Positions 16,781 to 25,214 of a stretch of DNA of 45,809 nt are shown here, one piece after another. The position numbers and the translations under genes were made by a program. The notes below the pieces were generated by a model, which saw only the letters and a program-made list of their open reading frames with translations, was not told the DNA's origin and made no database searches. Numbering within the stretch: position 1 is the first letter of the stretch; every line of letters starts with the position of its first letter. The DNA comes from Coriobacteriia bacterium (GTDB taxonomy: Bacteria > Actinomycetota > Coriobacteriia > Anaerosomatales > Kmv31). The DNA lies in NCBI GenBank assembly GCA_014859305.1, contig JACUUM010000011.1, forward strand, positions 1 to 45,809. Reading direction: 5' to 3'.

Positions 16781-17803
16781 CTCGCCCAGCAGAGACTCCG
16801 CTATCTGCACGGCATTGAGCGCCGCTCCCTTGCGCAGCTGGTCGGCCACGACCCAAATCGCCAGGCCGTGGGGGACGCTCACGTCGGCCCTGATCCTCCC
16901 GATGTGCACGTCGTCCGTCCCCTGCACCGAAGCCGGCATCGGGTACTCCCCGCAACCCGGCTCGTCGACTACGGAGATGCCCGGGGCGGCCTCGAGCGCT
17001 GCCCGCGCCTCCTCGACGCCCACCGGCGAGGAGAACTCGATGTTCAGCGCCTCGGAGTGGCAGCGCAGCACCGGCACCCGCACGCAGTTGGCGGCGATCT
17101 CCAGCTCGGGCGCATGGAGGATCTTCTTGGTCTCCACGACCATCTTCCACTCCTCCTTCGTCGAGCCGTCGGAGAGGAAGACGTCGATCTGCGGGATGCA
17201 GTTGAACGCGATGCGGTGGGGCAGCGCCTCCGGTATGGGCTCGCGACCGTCGAGCACGTCGCGGCTCTGGGAGACCAGCTCGTCCATGGCCGCCTGCCCC
17301 GCGCCCGACGCCGCCTGGTACGTAGAGACCACGACGCGGCTGATCGGCGCGAGGTCGTGAAGCGGTTTGAGCGCGACGACCATCTGTATCGTCGAGCAGT
17401 TGGGGTTAGCCACGACCCCGGTGTGCCACGAGAGGTCCTCGGCGTTGACCTCCGGCACGACCAGCGGCACGCCATCGTCCATCCTGAACGCCGAGGAGTT
17501 GTCGACCACCACGCAACCCGCCTCCGCGGCGGCAGGTGCCAGAGCGGTGGAGACGGATGCGCCGGCCGAGAAGAGCGCGAGGTCGACGCCGTGGAACGAC
17601 GCCTCCGTCATCTCCTCCACCACGAGCTCGCCCCCCCCGAAGGCAAGCTTCCGCCCCGCGGAGCGGGCGGACGCGAGCGCGACCACCCGCCGGGCTGGGA
17701 AACCGCGCTCCTCGAGCACGAGCAGCATCTCGCGGCCCACGGCTCCCGTTGCGCCGGCCACCGCCACGACGGGCCGCGAGGGCAGCGTGCGGCCGGCATC
17801 CAT
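16778..17803 (-). CDS. asd: Aspartate-semialdehyde dehydrogenase
   Basis: A 341-aa NADPH-dependent enzyme converting aspartyl-4-phosphate to aspartate semialdehyde, the shared step to lysine, threonine, methionine and diaminopimelate. The nucleotide-binding motif GATGAVGREM is near the N-terminus, the active-site Cys is in NPNCSTIQM, and the GAGQAAMDEL region and C-terminal His-containing IGRIRADVSV are present. Its ATG overlaps the lysC stop by one base (TGATG), so it is the second gene of a lysC-asd operon. Length and motifs are typical. Confidence 0.96.
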   Translation of the reverse strand: MDAGRTLPSRPVVAVAGATGAVGREMLLVLEERGFPARRVVALASARSAGRKLAFGGGELVVEEMTEASFHGVDLALFSAGASVSTALAPAAAEAGCVVVDNSSAFRMDDGVPLVVPEVNAEDLSWHTGVVANPNCSTIQMVVALKPLHDLAPISRVVVSTYQAASGAGQAAMDELVSQSRDVLDGREPIPEALPHRIAFNCIPQIDVFLSDGSTKEEWKMVVETKKILHAPELEIAANCVRVPVLRCHSEALNIEFSSPVGVEEARAALEAAPGISVVDEPGCGEYPMPASVQGTDDVHIGRIRADVSVPHGLAIWVVADQLRKGAALNAVQIAESLLGE

Positions 17804-18324
17804 CAGGAGCCCTCCGCGGCGGGAGGCGCCGATTCGGAGACCACGTCGGCCTCCTCCAGCCCGAACGCGCGATGCAGCGCGCGCACGGCGGCGGCCACCT
17901 GCTCCCCGCCGATCACGCACGATATGCGGATCGAGGAGGTCGAGATCATGTCGATGTTCACGCCGGAGTCCGCCAGGGTGGAGAACATCTTCGCCGCCAC
18001 GCCCGTGTGGGTCCTCATGCCCGCGCCCACGAGCGAGACCTTGGCGATCGACTCGTCGACCGACCACGTCCTGGCCCCCAGCTCGGCCACGACGTCCCCG
18101 ACCGCGCGCCGGGCGCGCGGGAGGTCCTCCCTCGGCACGGTGAAGGAGATGTCCGTCGTCCCCCTCTCGGAGACGTTCTGGATGATCATGTCGACGTTCA
18201 CGTTGGCCTCGGCCATCCTGCCGAAGACCTCGGCGGCCACGCCGGGCCGGTCGGGGACGTCGCGGATGGTGACCTTTGCCTCCGAGGTGTCGTGCGTCAC
18301 CCCGGAGATGATGGCCTGTTCCAT
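17803..18324 (-). CDS. lysC: Internal-start aspartokinase beta subunit
   Basis: Within lysC, Met247 (ATG 18324) begins MEQAIISGVTHDTSEAK, aligned with the known beta-subunit start of C. glutamicum LysC (Met250). A complete AAGGAGGT lies at 18335-18342, 10 nt upstream. The product would be 173 aa containing only the ACT domains. In such enzymes the beta subunit is the regulatory partner in an alpha2-beta2 complex. The site is visible in sequence; expression is inferred. Confidence 0.6.
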   Translation of the reverse strand: MEQAIISGVTHDTSEAKVTIRDVPDRPGVAAEVFGRMAEANVNVDMIIQNVSERGTTDISFTVPREDLPRARRAVGDVVAELGARTWSVDESIAKVSLVGAGMRTHTGVAAKMFSTLADSGVNIDMISTSSIRISCVIGGEQVAAAVRALHRAFGLEEADVVSESAPPAAEGS

Positions 18325-19062
18325 CGACCGATCGACCTCCTTGACGATGGTACCTGGCTCGTCGTTGAAACTGGATCGCACGTGCAGCACGACGCGGTGG
18401 TTGCGCGCGAACTCCACCGAGCGCAGCTGCAGGACGCGTGCGCCCGAGGCCGCCATCTCCAGCATCTCCTCGTACGAGACCGCCTTGAGCTTGCGGGCCC
18501 TCGGGACCGTCCTGGGGTCGGCCGAGTAGATCCCGTCGACGTCCGTGTAGATCTCGCAGACATCGGCGCCCACGCCGGCGGCGATCGCCACGGCGGTGGT
18601 GTCCGACCCGCCCCGGCCCAGCGTCGTGATCTCCCCCTCCTCGGTGACTCCCTGGAACCCCGCGACGATCACGATCCTCCCGGCGCGCAGCGCGTCGAGC
18701 ACGCAGTCCGCCCGCACCTGCAGGATCTTCGCCTTGGTGTGACCCGCGTCGGTGAGGATGCCGACCTGGGGGCCGGTGAAGGAGATCGCCTCGTGGCCGA
18801 GCGAGTGGATCGCCATCGCCAGCAGCGCTATCGTCACCTGCTCGCCGGTGGCGAGCAGCATGTCCATCTCGCGCTCAGGGGGCTCGGAAGTGATGCCCCT
18901 CGCGAGCTCCAGCAGTTCGTCCGTCACGTCTCCCATGGCCGATACCACGGCCACCACCTCGTCGCCGGATTCCTTGCGGGCGACGAGGCGCCGAGCCACG
19001 CTCCGTATGCGCTCCGTCGAGGCGACGGAGCTGCCGCCGAACTTGGTGACCACCAGTGCCAT
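17803..19062 (-). CDS. lysC: Aspartate kinase (alpha subunit)
   Basis: A 419-aa enzyme phosphorylating L-aspartate. The kinase domain starts with VVTKFGGSS and contains TLGRGGSDTTAVAIA and the TDVDGIYSADPR segment. Two ACT domains form the C-terminal ~170 residues, the usual site of feedback inhibition by lysine and threonine. ATG 19062 has GGAGG about 5 nt upstream. Size and the internal start described separately match the actinobacterial/Bacillus alpha2-beta2 type (C. glutamicum LysC is 421 aa). It is followed directly by asd. Confidence 0.96.
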   Translation of the reverse strand: MALVVTKFGGSSVASTERIRSVARRLVARKESGDEVVAVVSAMGDVTDELLELARGITSEPPEREMDMLLATGEQVTIALLAMAIHSLGHEAISFTGPQVGILTDAGHTKAKILQVRADCVLDALRAGRIVIVAGFQGVTEEGEITTLGRGGSDTTAVAIAAGVGADVCEIYTDVDGIYSADPRTVPRARKLKAVSYEEMLEMAASGARVLQLRSVEFARNHRVVLHVRSSFNDEPGTIVKEVDRSMEQAIISGVTHDTSEAKVTIRDVPDRPGVAAEVFGRMAEANVNVDMIIQNVSERGTTDISFTVPREDLPRARRAVGDVVAELGARTWSVDESIAKVSLVGAGMRTHTGVAAKMFSTLADSGVNIDMISTSSIRISCVIGGEQVAAAVRALHRAFGLEEADVVSESAPPAAEGS

Positions 19063-19113
19063 CGCGCCTCCGCGTCCCGCCCCGCCGCCGGGAGGAGCGC
19101 CGAGGTCCGGGAT

Positions 19114-19122
19114 AGTGTAGCA
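19114..19122 (-). promoter_or_regulatory. Extended -10 promoter for lysC-asd
   Basis: TGCTACACT on the minus strand (TGn plus TACACT, 4 of 6) lies 51 nt upstream of the lysC start. The -35 region is weak. Confidence 0.4.
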
Positions 19123-19147
19123 CCGCGGGGGGCCGAGGGACGGGAGG

Positions 19148-21703
19148 TCAGGCGCTCTCGCGCAGCTGCAGCACGGAGGCGACCGAGCGCATGCGCTCCG
19201 AGAGGTCCGAGAGCGCCTGGGCGTAGAAGTGCTCCACGAGGGTGTGCCCGGAGGTGTGCTCCATCAGGACGACCATGCGGTCGATCACCTCGGTCATCAC
19301 CGCCATGTGCTCCGCCGGGTCGGACCCGTCCGTGCGCAGCGAGAAGTGGCCGTGGCGGACGACGCACGGCATCCCCTTCTCGGCGCACGACTCGTTGAGC
19401 TGCCGCTCGAGGTTCGCGGCGAGGCGCGGACCACCGAGGCGCCTGAACTCGGCGAACATGCCGTCGCACAGCGCGACGAACGTGGCGTGCAGCTCCTCGG
19501 GCTGGAGATCGCCGAGTGCCGGCTGCTCCTCGGCGGAGGCCCTGTCGCCACGTTCCGCCTCGAGGATGCCGACGAACGCCTCGACCACCTTCGGGTCGAA
19601 CTGCGTCCCGGAGCACCGTCGCAGCTCCTCGATCGCCTCGTCACCGCTCCTGCCGGGCCTGTAGGGGCGGTCCGAGACCATGGCCTCGTAGGAGTCGGCG
19701 ACCGAGAGTATCCGGGCCAGCAACGGGATCTCCTCGCCGCGCAGCCCCGCGGGATAGCCGCGGCCGTCCCAGTGCTCGTGATGGTGCCGGACCACCGGCG
19801 CGATCGGCCACGGGAACGCGACGGGCTTGAGGATGTTCGCCCCGATGAGCGGGTGGTGCCGCATCTGCCCCATCTCCGCCTCCGTGAGACGGCCGGGCTT
19901 CATCAGGATCTCCTCGCGTATCCCGATCTTGCCGATGTCGTGCAGGTAGGCCGCCATCTCCAGGGCGATCCGCTGCTCCGCCGACAGTCCGAGGCGCTCG
20001 CCGATGCGCACCGCCAGGGACGCCACCTTGTCGGAGTGACCGCGGGTGAACGGGTCCTTGGCATCCACGGCCTCGGCGAGCGAGCGGACCGTGGCCAGGT
20101 AGGCATCCTGCAGACTCAGGAAGAGCTCGATGTTGCCGATCGCGATCGAGACATGGTTCGCGATCGTCGAGAGCAGGCGGACGTCCTCGGCGGAGAAGCG
20201 GACGGCGGGGTTGTGGCTGCCGATGGTGATGGTACCGATCACCCCTTCCGACGTCGTCAGCGGGACACACAGCGCGGCGCTGGCGCCGGTCATGGGATCC
20301 GCTTCGTGCGGCACCTCGTCGGTGGGGTTGAAGATGAGCGGCCTCCCCTCGCGGACGACCCACTCCGACATGGAGCTGCGGACCGTCCTTTCGGGAGTGC
20401 GGCCGACCGCGCCACGCGAGGTCTTGAGGACGAAGCGGCCCGAGTCCTTCTCGCGAAGGGTCACGTAGCCGGAATCCACGTTGAAGATCCTCATCGCGGC
20501 ATCGAGCACCGACTCGAGCAGCGCGTCCAGGTCGAAGGTGGAGCCCAGCGAGCGGCTCATCTCGTAGAGCGTGGCGAGCTCGAGCACCTTCTTGGTGAGC
20601 GACTCGGTGCGCTCCCGCAGCGAGTCGGTCATCTGGTTGAAGCTGACGGCCAGGTCCGTGATCTCGTTGGCGCCCTCGGTGACGGCCGTGGCCGCGAAGT
20701 CGCCCTCGGCCACGCGCCTCGATATGGACGCAAGGCTCGCCAGGGGGCGGGAGACGCGTCTGGCGACCCAGTTCCCCAGCCATACGAGCACGCACACGGC
20801 GAAGGCCGACCACATCAGGATCAGCGCCGTGGTCGTGCCGCGCGCCTGAGCGGTCACGTCGGTGCTCATGATCGACATGACGCGGATCCGGCTGTCGGTC
20901 GGGTCGTCCTCCAGCAGCATGTCCCCTATGCGAACCCTGTACCTCGAGCCCCCGACCTCGAGGTCGTAGGTGCGCGTCTCACGGGGACCGAGGTCCAACG
21001 CGGCCAAGCCCTTGAGCCGCGGGTCGTCCACTATCACCTCTCGCAGCGCGTCGTTGTGGGGGTCGGTGCCGACCGAGGCGGCGACGTGGCCGCGGCCGGG
21101 CAGCGACAAGCAGTACGACGCCCCGGACCCCTCGGTGAGCACGTCCAGGAACGCATCGTCGATCCTGCGGGTGAGCGCGAGCGTATGTACGGTGTCGTCC
21201 GTCCCTCCCATCGGCTCGAACGCCGTCAGCGTCGGCACCCCGCCGAGCTCGATGAAGACGACGTGGCTCATCATCAGCGCCACGTAGGTCCGGTCCGCCG
21301 GACGGAGCGGTGAGTCGCCGGGCTTCAGCGACAGGGCCCCGGTGGTCGAGACCACCCGGCCCTCGCCGTCCAGCAGCATCAGGTTGTCGGTCTTCAGTGC
21401 TCCGTTGGTGACGGCGAGGACGGCGGTGATAGCTCCGGGATCCCCCGTCCTGACCCGCTCCTTCAGCTGCGGGTTCTCGGCGGCGATCTTCGCGGTGCGC
21501 GACAGGGTGGCGGCGTCGACGGCGAGCGCGCTCTCCACGCTCTCGGCAGCCGCCGCGGCGGAGACGTCGACCCAGTCGTCGATCAACCTGGACAGCAGGT
21601 AGACCGCGAGCACCGTCGCGACTATCCCGACGACGACCGAGGCCACGACCAGGGGCATGACGATCTGGTTGTGAAGGTGTCGCCCGAAGATGGATCTTCG
21701 CAT
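19148..21703 (-). CDS. Membrane HD-GYP sensor (Cache-like, HAMP, GAF) with C-terminal extension
   Basis: An 851-aa predicted c-di-GMP phosphodiesterase. Helix 1 (13-38) and helix 2 (292-312) flank a Cache-like extracytoplasmic domain (about 40-290). HAMP (313-366), GAF (about 380-525) and HD-GYP (530-718) follow, with catalytic HD at 588-589 in YLHDIGKIG and HHHEHWDGRGYP at 640-651. Residues 720-851 form a helical extension with Cys746, Cys773 and Cys780 that I do not recognise. ATG 21703 is chosen because GAGGAG lies just upstream and it clears the pstS-like gene. That gene ends 38 nt before, so the periplasmic lipoprotein and this sensor may share a signal. Confidence 0.88.
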   Translation of the reverse strand: MRRSIFGRHLHNQIVMPLVVASVVVGIVATVLAVYLLSRLIDDWVDVSAAAAAESVESALAVDAATLSRTAKIAAENPQLKERVRTGDPGAITAVLAVTNGALKTDNLMLLDGEGRVVSTTGALSLKPGDSPLRPADRTYVALMMSHVVFIELGGVPTLTAFEPMGGTDDTVHTLALTRRIDDAFLDVLTEGSGASYCLSLPGRGHVAASVGTDPHNDALREVIVDDPRLKGLAALDLGPRETRTYDLEVGGSRYRVRIGDMLLEDDPTDSRIRVMSIMSTDVTAQARGTTTALILMWSAFAVCVLVWLGNWVARRVSRPLASLASISRRVAEGDFAATAVTEGANEITDLAVSFNQMTDSLRERTESLTKKVLELATLYEMSRSLGSTFDLDALLESVLDAAMRIFNVDSGYVTLREKDSGRFVLKTSRGAVGRTPERTVRSSMSEWVVREGRPLIFNPTDEVPHEADPMTGASAALCVPLTTSEGVIGTITIGSHNPAVRFSAEDVRLLSTIANHVSIAIGNIELFLSLQDAYLATVRSLAEAVDAKDPFTRGHSDKVASLAVRIGERLGLSAEQRIALEMAAYLHDIGKIGIREEILMKPGRLTEAEMGQMRHHPLIGANILKPVAFPWPIAPVVRHHHEHWDGRGYPAGLRGEEIPLLARILSVADSYEAMVSDRPYRPGRSGDEAIEELRRCSGTQFDPKVVEAFVGILEAERGDRASAEEQPALGDLQPEELHATFVALCDGMFAEFRRLGGPRLAANLERQLNESCAEKGMPCVVRHGHFSLRTDGSDPAEHMAVMTEVIDRMVVLMEHTSGHTLVEHFYAQALSDLSERMRSVASVLQLRESA

Positions 21704-21741
21704 CTGCTCCTCGCGGACTCCGCCGCCGGCCCAGCCTGCCC

Positions 21742-22602
21742 TTACGGTCCCCCCACCGGAGGCGCGTAACCCCTCGAGCTCATCATCTCGACGGTCTCGT
21801 CGCTGCGCGCCCATCGCAGGAACGCGCGTATCCCGTCGGAGGGCTGCACTCTGGTCACCACACCCAGAGGCCTGATCACCTTGTAGCTTCCGTCCTCGAT
21901 GCTCGCCACGGAGGCCTCCACCCCGTCGAGCTCGAGGCGGCGCACGGGGATGTCGCGCGAGAGGGCGTACCCGAGCGAGAAGTAGCCTATCGCCCCGGGG
22001 GTCTTCTCGAGACCGTCCACCATGTCGGGCTCGTAGAACAGGTTCACGGCCCTGTCGGTCACCCTCAGGTCGCCGATGACGTACTTGCGAAGGATGATCT
22101 TGGCCGACTCGTCCTCGTTGCGGTCGAGCACGGTGATCGCGAGGTCCGGGCCGCCGAGCTCGGACCAGTCCCTGTGATCGCCGCGGTATATCGCCTTGAC
22201 CTGCTCGGTGGTCAGGCCGTCGATCGGAACGTCCCGGTGTACCGCGAGGATGAGTCCGTCGCTGGACAGCGCGGTGTAGAGCAGGCCGAGCTTCTTCTCC
22301 TCGTCGGTGAGCTCGCGGGAGACCATGCCGAGGTCGAGGTCGCCGTTGGCGACCCCTTTGATGCCGCCCCCGGAGTGGAGTCCGGGCAGGAACGAGAACT
22401 CGATGTCGCCGCCCTGGTACTCATCGGCGAGGATCTGGACGAGCGGGCGGCACGTACCGGAGCCGGAGACGCGCACGCTCACCCGCTCGCGCTTCTCGCC
22501 GCCCGCGCCGACCTCCTGTTGGGAACAGCCCCCGCCGATGAGCGCGAGGAGCGCGAAGCAGCATGCGACCGCGACCGCGCGCCGCTGCAGACCGGAACGC
22601 AT
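21742..22602 (-). CDS. PstS-like periplasmic substrate-binding lipoprotein
   Basis: A 286-aa predicted lipoprotein. The signal peptide ends in LIGGGC with the lipid-modified Cys26. The mature part has phosphate-binding-protein features: SGSGTCRPLVQIL near its start, GGGIKGVANGDLDLGMVSR, and TPGAIGYFSLGYAL. No pstCAB genes are adjacent, so it may serve a transporter encoded elsewhere, bind another oxyanion, or act as a ligand-binding partner of the HD-GYP sensor that follows. ATG 22602 has GGAGGG 5 nt upstream; a GTG two codons earlier is too close to that site. Confidence 0.83.
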   Translation of the reverse strand: MRSGLQRRAVAVACCFALLALIGGGCSQQEVGAGGEKRERVSVRVSGSGTCRPLVQILADEYQGGDIEFSFLPGLHSGGGIKGVANGDLDLGMVSRELTDEEKKLGLLYTALSSDGLILAVHRDVPIDGLTTEQVKAIYRGDHRDWSELGGPDLAITVLDRNEDESAKIILRKYVIGDLRVTDRAVNLFYEPDMVDGLEKTPGAIGYFSLGYALSRDIPVRRLELDGVEASVASIEDGSYKVIRPLGVVTRVQPSDGIRAFLRWARSDETVEMMSSRGYAPPVGGP

Positions 22603-22644
22603 CGGCACCCTCCCCGCCTCGGCTCACCCCTCGGAACCTATCGG

Positions 22645-22653
22645 ATTCTAGCA
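22645..22653 (-). promoter_or_regulatory. Extended -10 promoter for the pstS-like gene
   Basis: TGCTAGAAT on the minus strand lies 42 nt upstream of ATG 22602. It is the same extended -10 word as at queT and livJ. No good -35 is visible. Confidence 0.5.
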
Positions 22654-22739
22654 TCGAACGGCCGCCCGGGTCGTCCCCGCGGCGCGGCACCGCTCGGCCG
22701 GCGCCGGCATCAGCGGCGCCCGAACGCGCGACCGCTCCT

Positions 22740-23672
22740 TCAGCTTCGCTCGACGCGACCGACGACGTAGTCCCATTGCCGGTCGACCTCGGCCTGCACT
22801 GCGGCGAGCACCTCGGCGTTCTCGGGCTTGAAGAGATGCTTGAACCGGCCTTGCGGCTTGAGGAACTCCTCGACCGGTTTGCGGCTGTGGACCTTGACGG
22901 TCTGACGCCAGACACCGTCCTCGACCTCGAACAGCGGCCAGAACCCCGTCTGCACGGCGAGCTTGGCGATCTCGATCGTCTTGTTGTAGGCGATGCGCCA
23001 GCCGCGCGGGCACGGCGCGAAGACGTTCAGGAACGCCGGGCCCTCGACCGCGAACGCCTTCTCGGCCTTGGCGGTGAGGTCCTTCCAGTGACTGACGGAA
23101 GCCTGCGCGACGTAGGGGATGTTGTGCGCCGCCATGATCGAAGTCAGGTCCTTGCGGGGCTGGACCTTGCCGGCCTGCGCCTTCCCGACCTCGGCGGTGG
23201 TCGCCCACGCGCCCATCGGCGTGGCCGAGGACCTCTGGATGCCGGTGTTCATGTACGCACCGTTGTCGTAACACACGTACACCATGTCGTGCCCGCGCTC
23301 CATCGCCCCGGAGAGCGACTGCAACCCGATGTCGTACGTCCCGCCGTCACCGCCGAAGGCGACGAACTTCATCTTCTTGTCGGCAGGGATCTTGCCGGCG
23401 CGCTTCAGCGCCTTGAAAGCGGACTCGACGCCGGAGACGGTCGCCGCGGAGTTCTCGAAGGCGTTGTGGATGAAGGGTGTCTTCCACGAGGAGTAGGGAT
23501 AGATGGTCGTCGACACCTCGAGGCAACCCGTGGCACAGCCCGCCACGACGGGCACGCCGCCTACGCCCAGCATCACCTGGCGTACCGCTACCGAGGCACC
23601 GCACCCGGCGCACAGGCGGTGGCCGCCCTCGAGGAGGTCCTCGCGGTGCGTGAGCTCTTTGAGATTCGCCAT
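22740..23672 (-). CDS. porB: Pyruvate:ferredoxin oxidoreductase, beta subunit
   Basis: A 310-aa thiamine-diphosphate-binding subunit of the four-subunit 2-oxoacid:ferredoxin oxidoreductase. Iron-sulfur ligands are seen in RLCAGCGAS, CATGC and the later APCPRGW. The TPP/Mg motif is GGDGGTYDIG followed by YDNGAYMNTG. AGGAGGT overlapping the porA stop gives an excellent ribosome binding site. It is last in the porG-porD-porA-porB operon. Pyruvate is the likely substrate by similarity; another 2-oxoacid cannot be excluded. Confidence 0.93.
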   Translation of the reverse strand: MANLKELTHREDLLEGGHRLCAGCGASVAVRQVMLGVGGVPVVAGCATGCLEVSTTIYPYSSWKTPFIHNAFENSAATVSGVESAFKALKRAGKIPADKKMKFVAFGGDGGTYDIGLQSLSGAMERGHDMVYVCYDNGAYMNTGIQRSSATPMGAWATTAEVGKAQAGKVQPRKDLTSIMAAHNIPYVAQASVSHWKDLTAKAEKAFAVEGPAFLNVFAPCPRGWRIAYNKTIEIAKLAVQTGFWPLFEVEDGVWRQTVKVHSRKPVEEFLKPQGRFKHLFKPENAEVLAAVQAEVDRQWDYVVGRVERS

Positions 23673-23684
23673 GTCACGTACCTC

Positions 23685-24875
23685 CTATCGGGCGCCGAGG
23701 TAGACGAGACCCTCGGGCCCCGTGGCCCCGGCCGCCATCCCGGCGAGGTCGTCGTAGACCTCGCGGATGAGCTCGAGGCGCACGTCGGCGCCGCCGAGAC
23801 CGTAGATGTAGTCGACGACGGGCACGCGACGGTCCAGGTCGTACAGCGCGCTGCGAACCTCCAGGAACAGAGGTCCTCCCTCAGCGCCGAAGCTCTCGGC
23901 CCGGTCGAGCACGGCGACCGCCTTCATGCCCTTCAGCATCGCGGCCAGCTCCGCGTACGGGAACGGCCTGAAGCAGCGTACCTTCACCACGCCGGCCTTG
24001 ACGCCGGTCCCGCGCAGCTCGCGCGCTACGTGCCGCGCGTTGCCGGCGGTCGACCCGATGACCACCACGGCGACGTCGGCGTCGTCCATGCCCCACGCCT
24101 CCAGCTTGCCGAACGGCCTCCCCGACAGCCTCTCGAACTCCTCACCGACGTCACGGATGACCTCGCGGGACCGCTCCATCGCCTCGCGCTGGGCCTTCTT
24201 GAACTCGAAGAACGGCCCGCCGAGTCCCGCGAACGAGCCGTGCGTGACCGGGTGCTCGTAGTCGAGCAGCGTGTGCTCGGCGGGCTCGTACTCACCGACG
24301 AACGCCTTCACGCTCTCGTCGTCGAGCATCCGCGCACGGTCGATCGAGTGGGTGGTGATGAAGCCGTCGAGGCAGGACATCACCGGCAGGAGCACGTCGG
24401 GGTGCTCGGCGATCCGGACGGCCATGATCGTGTTGTCGTAGGCCTCCTGCGCCGTCTCGGCGAAGAGCATCACCCAGCCCGTGTCGCGGCTCCCCATGAC
24501 GTCGCTGTGGTCGCAGTGGATGTTGATCGGCGCCGAGAGCGCGCGGTTGGCATTCGCCATGACGATCGGCAGCCGCATCCCGGAAGCTATGTGCAGCACC
24601 TCCCACATCAGCGCGAGGCCCTGCGAGGAGGTCGCCGTCATGACCCGTGCCCCGGCGGCCGACGCGCCGACGCAGGCGCTCATCGCGGAGTGCTCGGACT
24701 CGACGGTCACGTACTCCGTGTGCACGCGGCCCTGCGCCACGAACCGGGCGAACTCCTCGACGATCGTCGTCTGGGGGGTGATCGGATAGGCCGCCATGAC
24801 GTCCGGAGCGCACTGCCGCATCGCCTCGGCCACCATCACGTTGCCCGTGGTCGCCAGCGTCTTCTGCTCGGCCAT
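23685..24875 (-). CDS. porA: Pyruvate:ferredoxin oxidoreductase, alpha subunit
   Basis: A 396-aa catalytic subunit. It starts with TGNVMVAEAMRQ and carries the family motif YPITPQTTIVEEFA, then ESEHSAMSACVGASAAGARV and TATSSQGLALMWEVLH of the pyrimidine-binding domain, and a transketolase C-terminal-like domain. Its ATG follows the porD stop with no spacer, and the Shine-Dalgarno GAGGAGGAG is formed by the last three Glu codons of porD, so translation of the two is tightly linked. Confidence 0.95.
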   Translation of the reverse strand: MAEQKTLATTGNVMVAEAMRQCAPDVMAAYPITPQTTIVEEFARFVAQGRVHTEYVTVESEHSAMSACVGASAAGARVMTATSSQGLALMWEVLHIASGMRLPIVMANANRALSAPINIHCDHSDVMGSRDTGWVMLFAETAQEAYDNTIMAVRIAEHPDVLLPVMSCLDGFITTHSIDRARMLDDESVKAFVGEYEPAEHTLLDYEHPVTHGSFAGLGGPFFEFKKAQREAMERSREVIRDVGEEFERLSGRPFGKLEAWGMDDADVAVVVIGSTAGNARHVARELRGTGVKAGVVKVRCFRPFPYAELAAMLKGMKAVAVLDRAESFGAEGGPLFLEVRSALYDLDRRVPVVDYIYGLGGADVRLELIREVYDDLAGMAAGATGPEGLVYLGAR

Positions 24876-25214
24876 CTACTCCTCCTCCCCCATCGCGCAC
24901 GCCACCTCGTTCGCCATGCGGATCGCGTCGGCCGGGCACTCGTTCGCGCACACGCCGCATCCCTTGCAGTGGTCGAGGTTGAACGTCGTCACCTTCTCGT
25001 CCTCGACGTTGATCGCGGAGTCGGGGCAGAAGATCCAGCACAGCAGGCACTGGGTGCACTTCTCCTCGTCACGGATGGGGCGCTCTGAGCGCCACCCGCC
25101 GGTGACGTAGTCGCGCGAGCTGCCGGAGTCGGGGATGACGGCGCCGCGCGGGAACTCCTCGCACTTCCACTCGTCGATCCGCGATATGTCCCACTTCCTC
25201 TTCTCGTCCGTCAC
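24876..25214 (-). CDS. porD: Pyruvate:ferredoxin oxidoreductase, delta (ferredoxin) subunit
   Basis: A 112-aa electron-transfer subunit with two [4Fe-4S] motifs, CTQCLLCWIFCP and CKGCGVCANECP, in the C-terminal half. The N-terminal ~55 residues (WDISRIDEWKCEEFPRGAV) are typical of PorD. The frame is open far upstream, but GTG 25214 is chosen because it overlaps the porG stop (GTGA) and AGGAGGTGA lies about 8 nt before it. Confidence 0.93.
   Translation of the reverse strand: MTDEKRKWDISRIDEWKCEEFPRGAVIPDSGSSRDYVTGGWRSERPIRDEEKCTQCLLCWIFCPDSAINVEDEKVTTFNLDHCKGCGVCANECPADAIRMANEVACAMGEEE

Noticed and set aside
14439-17360. A 970-codon plus-strand open frame opposite the two-component genes and asd
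   Set aside because: Composition is that of a codon-position shadow of real genes; no start site or motif supports it.
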